From positions 1,674,001 to 1,738,000 of the forward strand of contig JADLSH010000368.1 in the NCBI GenBank assembly GCA_016169945.1: 64,000 nt of DNA, written 5' to 3'. Below are positions 40,760 to 52,249 of the stretch, in pieces. Position 1 is the first letter of the stretch, and each line of letters opens with the position of its first letter. The notes beneath the pieces are model-generated. The model saw nothing but the letters and a program-made list of their open reading frames with translations. It did no database searches and was not told the DNA's origin. Origin of the DNA: Trachythela sp. YZ-2020. Its lineage: Eukaryota > Cnidaria > Anthozoa > Malacalcyonacea > Clavulariidae. The translations under genes were made by a program, and so were the position numbers.

Positions 40760-43613
40760 ATGTCATTTCTCGCAATACGATGGATTACAGCTGTCTTACT
40801 ATTGAATTTCTCAACTTGTTTCCAATCATTGTCAGGTGAGGTCGAAAGTTGTAATATTATGGGAAAGAAAATAATGATTCTTTACAATAAATGTGTAGTT
40901 TGTGTTGATTAAAGAATTAAACAGAGCGATTAGAGGATTAAAAGATGAAAATATAACGGACATTTGGAGTGCTGACACATGCAGTTGTTGTAAAAAATCT
41001 CCGTAACTTAGACTTATATAATTATACTTAATATAGTTATTCTAGACTTATTCATATTGCTATGAAGGCTTTAAGTTATTTCCCTCTGCGAATATGTAGA
41101 TTTTAGTATATAGTAGAAGTGCATAGTAGATATAGGAGCAACCATTTTCCTTAACTTGTTTGGAATGCGTTTAGGCTATTGTCACCCCGCTATCTCAGTT
41201 ACCAACAAAACAACTTCTAGTATTGTAGATCTAGTAGTATAGATATGTAACATATATCATATGGTAGTTTTCAGAAATTCCAGCAGCTACTGCATATAGT
41301 AACAAGACCTTTTATATATAATAAATATTTCTGTTTTAGCCTATCAATGCAACAAACAATATTTCTACAAGGGTTGTGTAAAGGGCGTGTCATTGAACCA
41401 TCTAATTCTCGCAGAGAAACTTGATGATGTAGAGTATTATGATGACACAACATGCAGGTAAGATTAAGTTTAATCCTGTTTCAACACTAAATCAAAAGTT
41501 TATCTAATCCATGGGGTTGATTCAGGCTTGTAACTGGATAATGCAGACGTGAGGGTCAGCCAGACAGCCAGTATAGTATTCTACAATAAGCTGCCATGGT
41601 TTGTGTCAAAACTATACCTCAAATAGATTAAAAGCACTTCAACGTTTCGAGCGAAGGCCTGGTCGGGAGTTTACTTTTGGCCACTAACCACCTGACGAAC
41701 GAAACATCGAACTGTGTTCTTAACCCGTTTTTCACGTAGTTCAGACACAAACCACGGCAGCCGTTATTGTAGAATACTACCTACACTGGACCACCACGTT
41801 TGAGATATATTTTTCAGGTAGCCGGTTCAGACACAAACCACGACAGCTTATTGTAGAATACTACCTACACTGGACCACCGCGTTTGAGATATCTTTTTCA
41901 AGTAGTTCAGACACAAACCACGGCAGCTTATTATAGAATACTACCTACACTGGACCACCACGTTTGAGATATATTTTTCAGGTAGTTCAGACACAAACCA
42001 CGGCAACTTATTGTAGAATACTACCTACACTGGACTACCACGTTTGAGATATCTTTTTCAGGTAGTTCAGACACAAACCATGGCAGCTTATTGCAGAATA
42101 CTACCTACACTGGACCCCCATGTCACTGAGATATCATTTTCAGGCAGTTCTGCAGCTTATTAGAAAAACCTGAACAGTTGGCTAATGTTTGCTCATAGCC
42201 GAATGTAGTATAGACGTATAGTTCATCCATAAAATGTATCTTTGTTTTTGTACAGCTGTGCTTTTCGAACTGAACAATTTGGCTACGAACATTTCGTCAT
42301 TAAAGAAGAGGACGACCAGACTATAGGGTGTTATGCTATTGACTACAATCCAAAGCCACTGGTCAAGTCATCTGGCAAGAAGAACGAACTTTCTGCGGTT
42401 GTGGATGATTTGAATCAATTGTTATTACAAAGCGAATGTTCTCAAAGGTGTGATAAATATGAGGGATGCATTCTCTTGGGGACTGGGGACTATTCCGCTG
42501 TTTATCACGTGATCCGTAAGTGTGCGACTACATGTACACACGTAAAAACGCACATGTTGTAACAAACCTGCAGCAGACTTGTACCATGAAATGCTGTTTC
42601 AACAACTTGTTATCAGGATGTGTTCGCACTGCTTGTTCCCAGTTTGTTGACAACTTGCTACAAGGTTGTTGACTCAACAGTTGTTCCAACAACTTGTTAT
42701 CGTCCTGCAATTCAACAACTTGTTAACAAGTTATGAGTGACAACTTTGTAGCAACTTGATAAAATGACAACATCGTTGTCTGTTGCGAACACATCTTATT
42801 GACAAGATTGAGATTTTACGTGTGTAGATGCATGATAGACCTTGCCGGTGGAACTAATATTCTTCTCATCGGCAATTTATACAAAGCTCCACAGTGTGCG
42901 GGTTGAAACGCCTATATTTGAAAGCTTGGATTGTTGAAAGCTAACATTAGAGTATACTATATATACTGAACATGAGTACTAAGTCGTTAAGGCTGTAGGT
43001 TTAGTTTAGCGACGTTGTATTAAATGCAATGCTATTTAACTTATAATTCATTTCTTTTTACTTTAGCTAGTACGATTACTCTTCCACCAAGTAAGTTTGA
43101 ACATTATCTCGTAAGGAGTCGTGACTTTGAAAATCTTTTATCAAAGAACATTTTAGGCGTGAATTCGAACAAATGCATGCATACTTGCATGCACTTTAAA
43201 AGTATGAAACTTGTCTAAAAGCATATATTCCAAACAGGAAAACGACCTAAATTTAAGCCGTATAATTCCCCAGTTCGAGCCACAATTAATTAATTAATAC
43301 GCCATTTTTAATACATTCCACTTTGCGTACTATGATTTATTCCAGCTATATACATACATATATATATAGAGCCGAAGTAATCATCCCACCCCCACTCTCT
43401 CCTAGGGAAAAGTTCGGGGGAAAGGCTTTTGAAGGATCCTGCAAGGAGGGGGGGGGCGAAAAGGGGTCTACTTGCAGATTAAATTAATCATTGGTTGATC
43501 CATACCTGTATATTGTTGTTATAGCAACAAAGACGACAATAAAGATTGAAACTTTGCGAAGCACCACACACAAACCATTTTCGATACCACCACAGCCAGA
43601 AGATTGGGAATAG
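40760..43613 (+). CDS. Small secreted cysteine-containing protein F, 5 coding exons
   Basis: Exons 40760-40835, 41340-41457, 42256-42515, 43067-43090, 43525-43613; phases join to 188 aa. The start is set at MSFLAIRWITAVLLLNFST because TTTCTAG just upstream looks like an acceptor. Signal peptide, then AYQCNKQYFYKGCVKGVSLN, DDTTCRSCAFRTEQFGYEHF, GCYAIDYNP, ECSQRCDKYEGC, and a Thr/Pro-rich tail (STITLPP..., HKPFSIPPQPEDWE). Same size, same signal + YQCN opening + Pro-rich end and same short penultimate exons as protein E, which suggests divergent paralogues. Role unknown. Introns carry an 80-bp minisatellite and a MITE. AATAAA at 43648. Confidence 0.75.
41737..42146. repeat. Minisatellite, ~80-bp unit, five copies
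   Basis: Units begin near 41737, 41818, 41902, 41982 and 42062, each with TTCAGACACAAACCACGGCA, then AGAATACTACCTACACTGGA and CGTTTGAGATAT. Single units or halves of the same family are at 9150-9260 and 41540-41740. Lies in intron 2 of secreted protein F. Confidence 0.9.
42536..42825. mobile_element. MITE-like element with ACACACGTAAAA ends
   Basis: Starts ACACACGTAAAA and ends TTTTACGTGTGT. Inner part is built from variants of CAACAACTTGTTA and GATGTGTTCGCA on both strands. 290 bp, in intron 3 of secreted protein F, starting 20 bp after the donor. No ORF. Confidence 0.75.
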
Positions 43614-43647
43614 TAAGTACATTGTCATATCTATATAAGTAATCAGT

Positions 43648-43653
43648 AATAAA
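43648..43653 (+). terminator. Polyadenylation signal AATAAA for secreted protein F
   Basis: 35 bp past the stop codon at 43613. Confidence 0.5.
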
Positions 43654-44174
43654 AATACGAGATTTAGGACGTATTAAACATTTTAAAACTAAGGTGTACG
43701 GTTCCATTACGGGTCGTTGAACTCAAAGGCCTCTCCAGCTCAGCCATTGGATCAATACAGAAAAACAATGAAAGGGAGACTTAGAGCAAGTCTAGCTCGG
43801 CCAAGGAGAGAACAAGCCGAGTATAAAATTGTGAGTCATTTTAATATCTAACCATGAATTTCACTTTCTATTTTAGGACAAAATGAAGAAGATGAATTAC
43901 ATAAAGTATTAAAACCAATTGAAGAGAAAAGAATGAACTTGATTGATTGATTGATAATAGTATTTATTCAGGAAAACCAACATCACAAGTTGTGTTTTTC
44001 AGAAGGTCCTTGTGACAGTATTAATTATTATACTGTAAATATAATGATTGTGTGATTAATGATATATAAATTACAGAAGTTAAATTGTGTAATGCCATGT
44101 CTTAAATATGTATTTAGTTTTTTGCTCGAAATTTCCATGTACGAAAATCCTTATAGCTGGGGGCACAGGCTATG

Positions 44175-44625
44175 ATCTTAGTCAGCCGATTTATGGTTTA
44201 GAATTCAGGGCCTTTTTTAAGAAATCGTTAGTGGGGGGGCAATAATCGAAAGGGGACCTATCAAGTAAATGACCGTCAACGTTTGTGAATAAATATTTGA
44301 ATATACGGAAAAAAATTATTCTATTTTTCATATATATAATATATCTACCAGCAGGGCTTGTGATTTGCTTGTAAAAATAAAATTTAAAACTTTCTATTTT
44401 TTTAACACAATTTTGCTGCTGGGGATCACTGGGGGCAAAACACATAGCTACTGGGGGGGGCAATGGGGCTGGGGTGTGTTTACAAGTTAAAAAAGGCCCT
44501 GGTTTAGATGCATGGTAAAACGAGTTAGTGGCATGATATGTGGGTCTTCGCTCTTCTTCTCTGCCAGAGTTCTCTATCGACTTCGTTAAATACCATGCAT
44601 CTAAACCATAAATCGGCCGAATACA
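44175..44625. mobile_element. Nested repeat: foldback ends around a G-run repeat
   Basis: Outer words CAGCCGATTTATGGTTTA and TAAACCATAAATCGGCCG are inverted, as are GGTTTAGATGCATGGTA (about 44501) and TACCATGCATCTAAACC (about 44591). Between the first pair sits a G-run repeat (44200-44480), apparently inserted later. Confidence 0.6.
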
Positions 44626-47600
44626 TTCGTAGCGTGCGGACCCGGCGTTAACATTGTATTTTACATTGTCTATCCAAAAAGGGCGGGTTCACACGCTTGA
44701 CTGGGATTTAGATAATCATTTCCGCTGCTCTTGGACTTGGACATTATAGACGACCGGCCAAGCTTGAAAAAAGTGTCTAGAAAACACTGTCGATGATGTT
44801 TTTTTTTTGTTACATGAATGAAAATACGCAAAACAGATAGTGTTGTTTTTTTACTTTGAGTGAGGAGTAGTTAAACCGTTTTTTTTTATCTATGTGCTAA
44901 AAATTTGAAGGTTTTTCTAAAACATTTCGAAGGGGATGATTTTTTTTCGAATATCAGTTTTATATTAATTTTTTTTTTAATTGGCTGACTATAATTAAAA
45001 TTTGTAAATCTTCTTCGTATAATTCAAAATGATATGCTAATAATATGCTAATAAGAAATACATCAAAAAACACGACCAAAAAAAATCAAAACAAGACAAT
45101 ATTTTGTGTGTGTTACAGAAAGTTACAACAGAGCAACAATCATCACATTTGAGTATTACATACGAATCCACGCCCACGCCCGGTAACACAATACACAACT
45201 CAATAATATTGCTTGAGTTTTGGAATGTAAATGGTTAAAAAACAAAATGTTGCAACACGGCAACGTAGTTTCACTCACACACATAGATAGACAAAAAAAA
45301 TAATCGATATAATAATAAAACGCAATAATTTTAAGCCTTAATTTAACGTAACCACTCGTTCTAATAAATCCAAATTTATCTTGAAACTGAAACTTGCCTC
45401 CACACAGTTATTTTAACAAATGCCAGTAATGCCATGTTTCTCATTAGCATGTCACTATGACATAGGCAAAAAGAGAAATTTGCCAATTAAAATTAGGCAG
45501 TGAATAAATAATTGAATTCATTATGATAAAAAAACTGAAATAAAATGGAATCCTACTCCATAATTAATTATAAAAATTATCGCTTTAAAATAAATAAATA
45601 ATATAATAATAACTAGAATACCTAGGCAACACACCACTGAACATGACATTTAGTCACTCCGATGACATTCCTGTTTGTAAGCAAAACATGCAAAAATGTC
45701 TGGCTTTCCTTTATATTTGGCCGGCTGGCCTGTTTCTGGACAAATGCGACAAGTTCGCTCGATTAATAAGAATGATCCTACGTCAGTAAAATATTTTCAT
45801 GTTTAAAGTATAGTTAGACTGTATATAAAATGCCAGCGCGCCCTTTATAACTCCCAAATAAAAACCCCTTTGATGAATGCAAGACAAATAGTAGGAATCG
45901 TGCATGGAAAGTCAAATAATGTTCAAATTAAATAATTACATGGTTATAAAATACCAACTATAATGAGTGTTTAAGAAACGTGCATAAAATCTAAGAAATA
46001 TTTCAAATTAAAATGATAATAACACTATGCCAGTCCAACCCATAAGATTTACAAAATGTTCCTGTTTGGCACGATTTCAACAACCAAGCAGTCTCTCAAC
46101 GGCGTCTCTGACGTCAATGCTCAAGTGTTCCGTGCAGTGTGTTGACAGTTTGGGCTGTTCTTGGCGAACATTGTACAAACATTTGTCAACATGTTGATCT
46201 TTTTGGATCAGGAATAGTATTTTTAGAATGCTAAATGCAAGCCAAGAAGTGCTCACTTCCCGTTATTGAATTATATGATTTATATCTAAATCAGATTAGT
46301 CACTCCCTGTAAGATTTAAGTCCCCTCGAAGGCACAATTCTTTCGAGAATTTTAGAATTACCTGCATTTCCATAATTCGAAATGGATCGTATTTCGAAGC
46401 CTAGTATTTGGTTCGGCAACTCTTTCTAAAGCTACTATCGTTGGGGTTAAATGTAGTGCTACGTACATGCAATTCATGCATATAATTTATTCATGAAGTG
46501 ACCCAACAGAATTTGGCAATGAAGGGAGGGTACGAGTCAGAAAGTAGTTCTCATTTGTTATAGTTGGGTCAACTAGGAGAACCACAAGACGCCCCCCCCC
46601 CTCCCCCTCAAGAGAGACTTAATTCTATTTGCATGAAGTAGAAAAGACGCAAAAGAGTAGAAGACAAAAGCACGAACAAAGCACGCACAAAGCACGCACA
46701 GATCCGGCGTTTTAGGATCACGCAATCCTGCACGGAAAACCATTCGGTAATCCTTTAATGTGCCTGAAGTGGTTCCAATAAGTTAAAATATGGAAAACAA
46801 TTTCCTCCTTTGGATCGACTCGTGCAATTTTGATAATCTGAAAAAAACTCACTGGTATGCTGAATGTTGGAATTGCCTTTCCATATGCTCGCGTGAGTCA
46901 CTGTGTACATCATGAAAACATTACAAGGGTGTACATAACAAAGTGCCGATGTTTATTGACATTTGGTTAACACCACATACTGTGGTTGACGTCAACTACC
47001 ATGCTGGGGAAACAAAAAATATCCGGGACCTAGTTATCTCAGTTTAAACAGTTGTATGTCACTTGAGGCGGTTTGGACAGCGATAAAATCTGATAATCTA
47101 TTATCCTTGGGATAATTCATTGGCAGAGGAAATTGCTTTGTTTCGAGCACAATTTGGAAGCTAGGTGCCAGACTGCCAGTGAGTTTTGTTTCAAAGACCC
47201 TCAAATTTGCACCAGCACAACGAAATTAACAAGTGTCACCATGTGTCATCATTCAAGCAGTTCAAACGAATTAAAAGACCTGATTCCAGGAGTGCTCTTT
47301 TTGTGGCTTTTACCACCAAAGCAGTTCAAACCCATGTAATAACACGCACTGGCGCTTTTCTAGTAATTTGTTTCGTATCCTGATCTAGAAGAATGTTAAG
47401 TTAGATAAGCCATTGAAACACTTATCAAAGCTTAGACCTATCAGACTATAACATAATTATGTTAACGATGACCACAGCTACCAACATAATATATATAACA
47501 TGCACCATGACATTGTTTTGTGTTTTGAAATCATTGAAATACCAAACATAATTAATAGTCACAATATTTAGTCACAGTTTTCCCAAATTTTCCTATAAAG

Positions 47601-50600
47601 GGGTAGTAAATTGGCTAAAATTAAAGTGAAGATTAAAATATAGATACTGCGGACTCGTTTCCTGCTTAAAGTAATTAATTCCGGGCATATTTAGACTACT
47701 GGCGCCTTGTTTCTCTCAGCTCTTTCGTCCCCCGGCTGAGCAAGAGAGGATTCATATTTCGAAATCACGTACAAACTTGTGAGGAGAAATACTGACACTG
47801 CAATAGGCAAGGCATTTTTACAGATTTCAACTACAAACATACTTTAGCAAATGTGGTGAAGGGTTTTGGCAGCAAATACGCGGCTTGTGGTTCTACGGTT
47901 ATGGCCTAATGTTATGATAATAGAGCCCCATTGAAAAACTCCTTGGAGATATGGGCTCCCTGCTTAAATATTATAAGAAAAAAAAATCCAAGTGGGCGAA
48001 TAGGAGATGACTGTGAAGAGCATAGGAATTATAAATAAATGAATATGAAAAAATGAAGAGGAACTTTTTGAGCTGCAACGCTTATATTGGCATAATATAC
48101 TGTTACAATAACTCCGCAAATTGGCAATTATTGTGATAAATTGCAACTTTTATGGATAGCTTATTCTGCAGACACATGACAAGGATAAATTAGCATTCTT
48201 AAATTACGTTATTATCCTTAAAAGGTGCTTCACAGGGCCGCTGCTAGACTTGCTCGACGAGGGACTTTGAGAAAGTCTATAGGCCGCTGCTTATCTTCGG
48301 ATCCAAAAACGGATGGCACGACACCAAAGCATTATTCTATTCCATCTATTCTATATATTCATTCTAATTGTTCCTATGTAATAAATAAAATAGAAATGTA
48401 ACAAATGAATTCAATTTAAATACTGCAGGAGAAAATTAAGTATCTGCAAATTTTAGTATCAAGTCTGTTCATGTGCTGTTTTGCTTATAAAAGTTTAAAA
48501 TATCAACCTAATTAATGCCTTGCAGGCATGATATGATCAGTGATATGATTTACCGACATTAAAACAACAAAGAAACAAAAACATTTTCTAATAAAAGCAG
48601 GTAGGAATGTAGGATGTATTTTTAACAGTAAATCTGAAAGGCAGGCACTTTCTCTTTGCCTCTTTGTAGTTTGTACAAATTTATGTGCTTATATTGTATG
48701 TCTATCATTTTCAAGTAAACAGATCATCCGACTGGCGACTGCTGCTACTCGAGCGTAAAATGACGGATATGGCGGATTAATTGTGTAATAACTTCTTGGA
48801 TAGTATATTGATAATATTCGATAGAGTGACTTTTCATAAAGCAAAGCTCTTATTTCTATATATACTATAATATTAAATTCAATCACTGTTTTGTGCATAC
48901 GATAGAATTGTGAACAATCGAAATATAAACTATAATACTTGTCAGATTTCGGTATTTAAGTCTAAATCATAGTTTTTTCAAAAATCTTTAAAAAAAACCG
49001 AAGCCGGAATTAATCATTATGAATGTTGAGTATTGTTCATTGAGTATTGGACTGATTGTCGAATACTGACTGCAGATACACAAAGATTCGTTAATTGCTT
49101 TGTTGTTCAGTTATCCAACAGAGTATATTTTGTTTACCACAAGTCATGCAGTTTGTCGAAGTTTTTAACCTATATTAATATCTTCGAAACCAAATACTAC
49201 TTAATATCCACGTTCGCCAACTACGGCCAAATTATCCTCGATAACCATACTTACCAATTTGGAAGGTTAGGTGCAAGCTGTTGCCCGAGGTGGCCTGGGA
49301 ACTAGCGGTGGTACTTGGATTAAGGAGAGATCCATGCAAATGGTATCTTGAACTGCCAACCATCCTCGGGCAGCTTGCACCCATCACACCAATACAATTG
49401 GTGGTAAAATAAACAAATTAAAAAATAATTTTCATTTCAGATCGTTACACAACTAATGAACATATGTTGCGCGAGCGCACGCAAGGCACACCTCAGTCGC
49501 GGCACCCAACTTCCGGAACACGCATGGTTCTCTAGCTATTAACTTTGGTTAATATATAACCTCATTAAACTGGCTAGGGTTATTTTTATAAGCCATAGGC
49601 ATAGCATTACGTTTATCTTGACAGGCAACCTCGCTTGACAGGCCATAACAGGGGTCATAACAGGCTTGCCCCAGCCTGAATCTCACTCCAACCCAAACCC
49701 AAACATGCAGACAAGCAGTGGACCTCTTAAGGACACCTCTCTAATACGAACACTTTGCTGTGCGTGCCCTTTTAAATGTCCGTATCAGAGAGATCCGGCT
49801 GTATAAAAATACAAATTATACAAATTATTCAATCTTTTTGAGCTGGGTTATAGCTTCAAGCAGAAAAGTTTAATAGTCACGTTTATATATACTTAAAGTT
49901 ATAAAAGAAGACTTAAAAATAAAGATTAATGTTCCGACAAAGTGTTTTATACACAAAGAAAAACAAGATTGAATTTTTTTCAACAAAGATAAAAGAAAAT
50001 ATTAGAGCTATAATAAGTCATTTGAGAATGTGTTAAAAGATCTTTTCAAAACCTGTCAAGTTGGTACAGAACGATTGTACTTCTTGGCACAGATGTGTTG
50101 TATACACCACAGGGTATGCGGACCCCTATTGCTATGTAAAATCAGTGTTGTCTTCCATATATGCTAATATACTTATAGGGGTGTGTTTTGGTTCACGAAA
50201 TGTATGAGCGCGCTCAATACCATATATAAAGACAAAGCAAATGTAGTATAGGTTAGCTTACTTCAAATCTTCACTATACCATCCGTTAAAGCGGGATCGT
50301 TAAACCGACGCTTGTGAAGATTTTGTGGTAAACCAATCAATGTATTTATATAAACTGAAAACTATGAAACAAACAATGAATATATCAAATTGTATAAACT
50401 ATTTAATCTTTTGTCCTGGGTTATGTATCAGTCACCACATGCTGTCAACATTAAGAAATTAAAATCATGGAGGGTTTCCGCCCTTGAGATGTCAAACCAG
50501 GTCTAATTTGCATATTTGTGATCAAAACAAGTTAAACAACACTATTTTCGAGTACAACAATACCGTGCATAACCAACAAATATTATAAAGTTGTTTCGCT

Positions 50601-51110
50601 GTATCGTTAAAGTTGCAAGGAAGCTTTTATGGATAGAACATATATATGGAACTGATATTTCAAAACACATATCGATTACAAATATCTTAAATTACGAATC
50701 CCACAACTTTTTGCCATAACAAAATCTAAGCCATACTTATCAAATGCGACCGCATCCAAAGCATATAAACAATTTATTAAAGTTACTTTATAAATCTTTA
50801 CCGAACATCATTTATATATACGAAGCGTTTGCATGAATCGTAAAATCTTTGACCGAATTCTCAAGTTTCAAAGCAATTTATCAGCGCATATCAAAACAAA
50901 TCAAAAAGATAAATTATTCCTATCTATCACACGCATGAAATGACTTTATCGTCTTTGATAAATAACAATATGTTTCAGTTCGCAAAGACCATGTTACACG
51001 GGGCGATTTCAGCGCAATTTTGCAAACCAACATTCTACCCGAGCAAAATAACAAAAAATAGTTAGACAACAGTTTCAATTCAAAACATTTTCAATAACAA
51101 TTTTATTCAT
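44626..51110. other. Long AT-rich stretch without recognised gene
   Basis: No ORF here has homology or splice support. Seen: isolated CRE words (TGACGTCA at about 46110; GTTGACGTCAAC at about 46984), a hairpin-forming pair at 49270-49382, and a dispersed repeat end at 49720-49800 (GGACACCTCTCTAATACG ... TCCGTATCAGAGAGAT). A distant regulatory or non-coding RNA role cannot be judged from sequence. Confidence 0.5.
49270..49382. other. Inverted repeat forming a ~113-nt hairpin
   Basis: GGTGCAAGCTG-TT-GCCCGAGG pairs with CCTCGGGCAGCTTGCACC apart from a two-base bulge. The ~65-nt interior pairs only weakly. It could be a microRNA-like precursor or the two ends of a tiny foldback element; no duplicated target site is evident. 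Confidence 0.5.
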
Positions 51111-51535
51111 CACATCTCGCATAGCTCAATTTACAAAATCAATATTTATCTTGCGATCATAACAATGCTAAGCACTGTAATAAATAGATAACTTATGAAC
51201 CTAACACAACATCGTTCAATATTATTAAAGTTGTACTTTATACTGTTCGTGTAAGCAAAGTTGGTGTTGATGTTTCACTTCGTTCTGTGGTTTGGGATGC
51301 TGCCAACGAGAACGCACGGGGGACAGGTTGGCGACAGGTTGGCTACTATGGCTAGTCCCCAATATTGGATGTTTTTAACCTTTTGAGCCAGGTTGAGGCT
51401 TAGTCTGACAACCGTAGGTAGGTGTTCCGCGATTTTGCTTTGGTAAAGCCGGGTCTCTACATTGCTAGAAAATTCTTCCAAGTGCGCACAAGGCGACTTG
51501 AGCAGTGTCCTGGTGAAAAGTGAAATTCACTGTCA

Positions 51536-51994
51536 TCACACACTGGCCTTTTCCCCAGCAGAACGACGACTTCTGCGACGCTCCTTCCGTGGACTACCTT
51601 GTCCTCTGCTCGGGCTTGAAGCTTTGCGTCTGCGTCTTCGCGTTTCTTGCGCCATTATTCCCGCGCTGATCGCTCGCTCGAGGTGGATGCATGTCAACGA
51701 TAGATCTGGTTCATTCACGTTTGTAAAATCGTCATTTTCAAGTTCACTATTTTCATGTCTTTCTTCGATGTCTGCCAGTTTCGGTATATATTTACTGCGA
51801 CGGAATATTTTCGTGATCGCTCTCTTCTTGCGGTAAGGCTCGGCTCCATTGATATACATTGAAAGTACTTCAGCTTCCGAGGCTGTTTTGGTGAACAGCG
51901 AATGGAAGTCCGAGTTTAAATTCATGTAATTTCCACCAATTTCTCGTTCCCGCATCGTCACCGGAGAGTCGTTTAATACACGAAGTTTGCACAT
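51536..51994 (-). CDS. Intronless ORF for a basic protein of unknown family
   Basis: 152 aa if begun at MCKLRVLNDS; 139 aa if begun at the next Met (MREREIGGNY, 51955). A TTTTATATACTT element lies only ~12 bp upstream of the first ATG, which would favour the second start, but another TATA-like CATTATATAG near 52075 would allow the first. Acidic middle (ERHENSELENDD), a predicted helix around TCIHLERAISAGIMAQE, and an Arg/Lys/Ser-rich end (TRRRRRKASSP, RKERRRSRRS) that looks like a nuclear-localisation or nucleic-acid-binding tail. CRE TGACGTCA and palindrome CTTGAGTACTCAAG lie ~150-170 bp upstream. AATAAA at 51112-51117 (minus). I do not recognise it; compact inducible gene is a guess. Confidence 0.55.
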   Translation of the reverse strand: MCKLRVLNDSPVTMREREIGGNYMNLNSDFHSLFTKTASEAEVLSMYINGAEPYRKKRAITKIFRRSKYIPKLADIEERHENSELENDDFTNVNEPDLSLTCIHLERAISAGIMAQETRRRRRKASSPSRGQGSPRKERRRSRRSAGEKASV

Positions 51995-52145
51995 CTTGAA
52001 TAAGTATATAAAAGTCGAGCTTCGTTGGTCGTGGTTGAAAAAATACTTTGATATCTTATAGTCCTTCTCACTATATAATGTTTATCACCTTGCTTTGGTT
52101 CGACTGATTTCTGATCAAAAGCACAATGCACAAGCGTATTTATCA

Positions 52146-52173
52146 CTTGAGTACTCAAGCCGTATGACGTCAA
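52146..52173. promoter_or_regulatory. Palindrome CTTGAGTACTCAAG next to a CRE
   Basis: A perfect 14-bp palindrome followed within a few bases by TGACGTCA, 150-180 bp upstream of the intronless ORF at 51536-51994. Typical spacing for proximal promoter sites; binding factors not known. Confidence 0.4.
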
Positions 52174-52249
52174 TGGCTTAGCGATACGCTTTTCTGATTG
52201 GCTAGTATGGCTTATTAGATAAACCTCAATCGACAAGTGTCATACGAAC

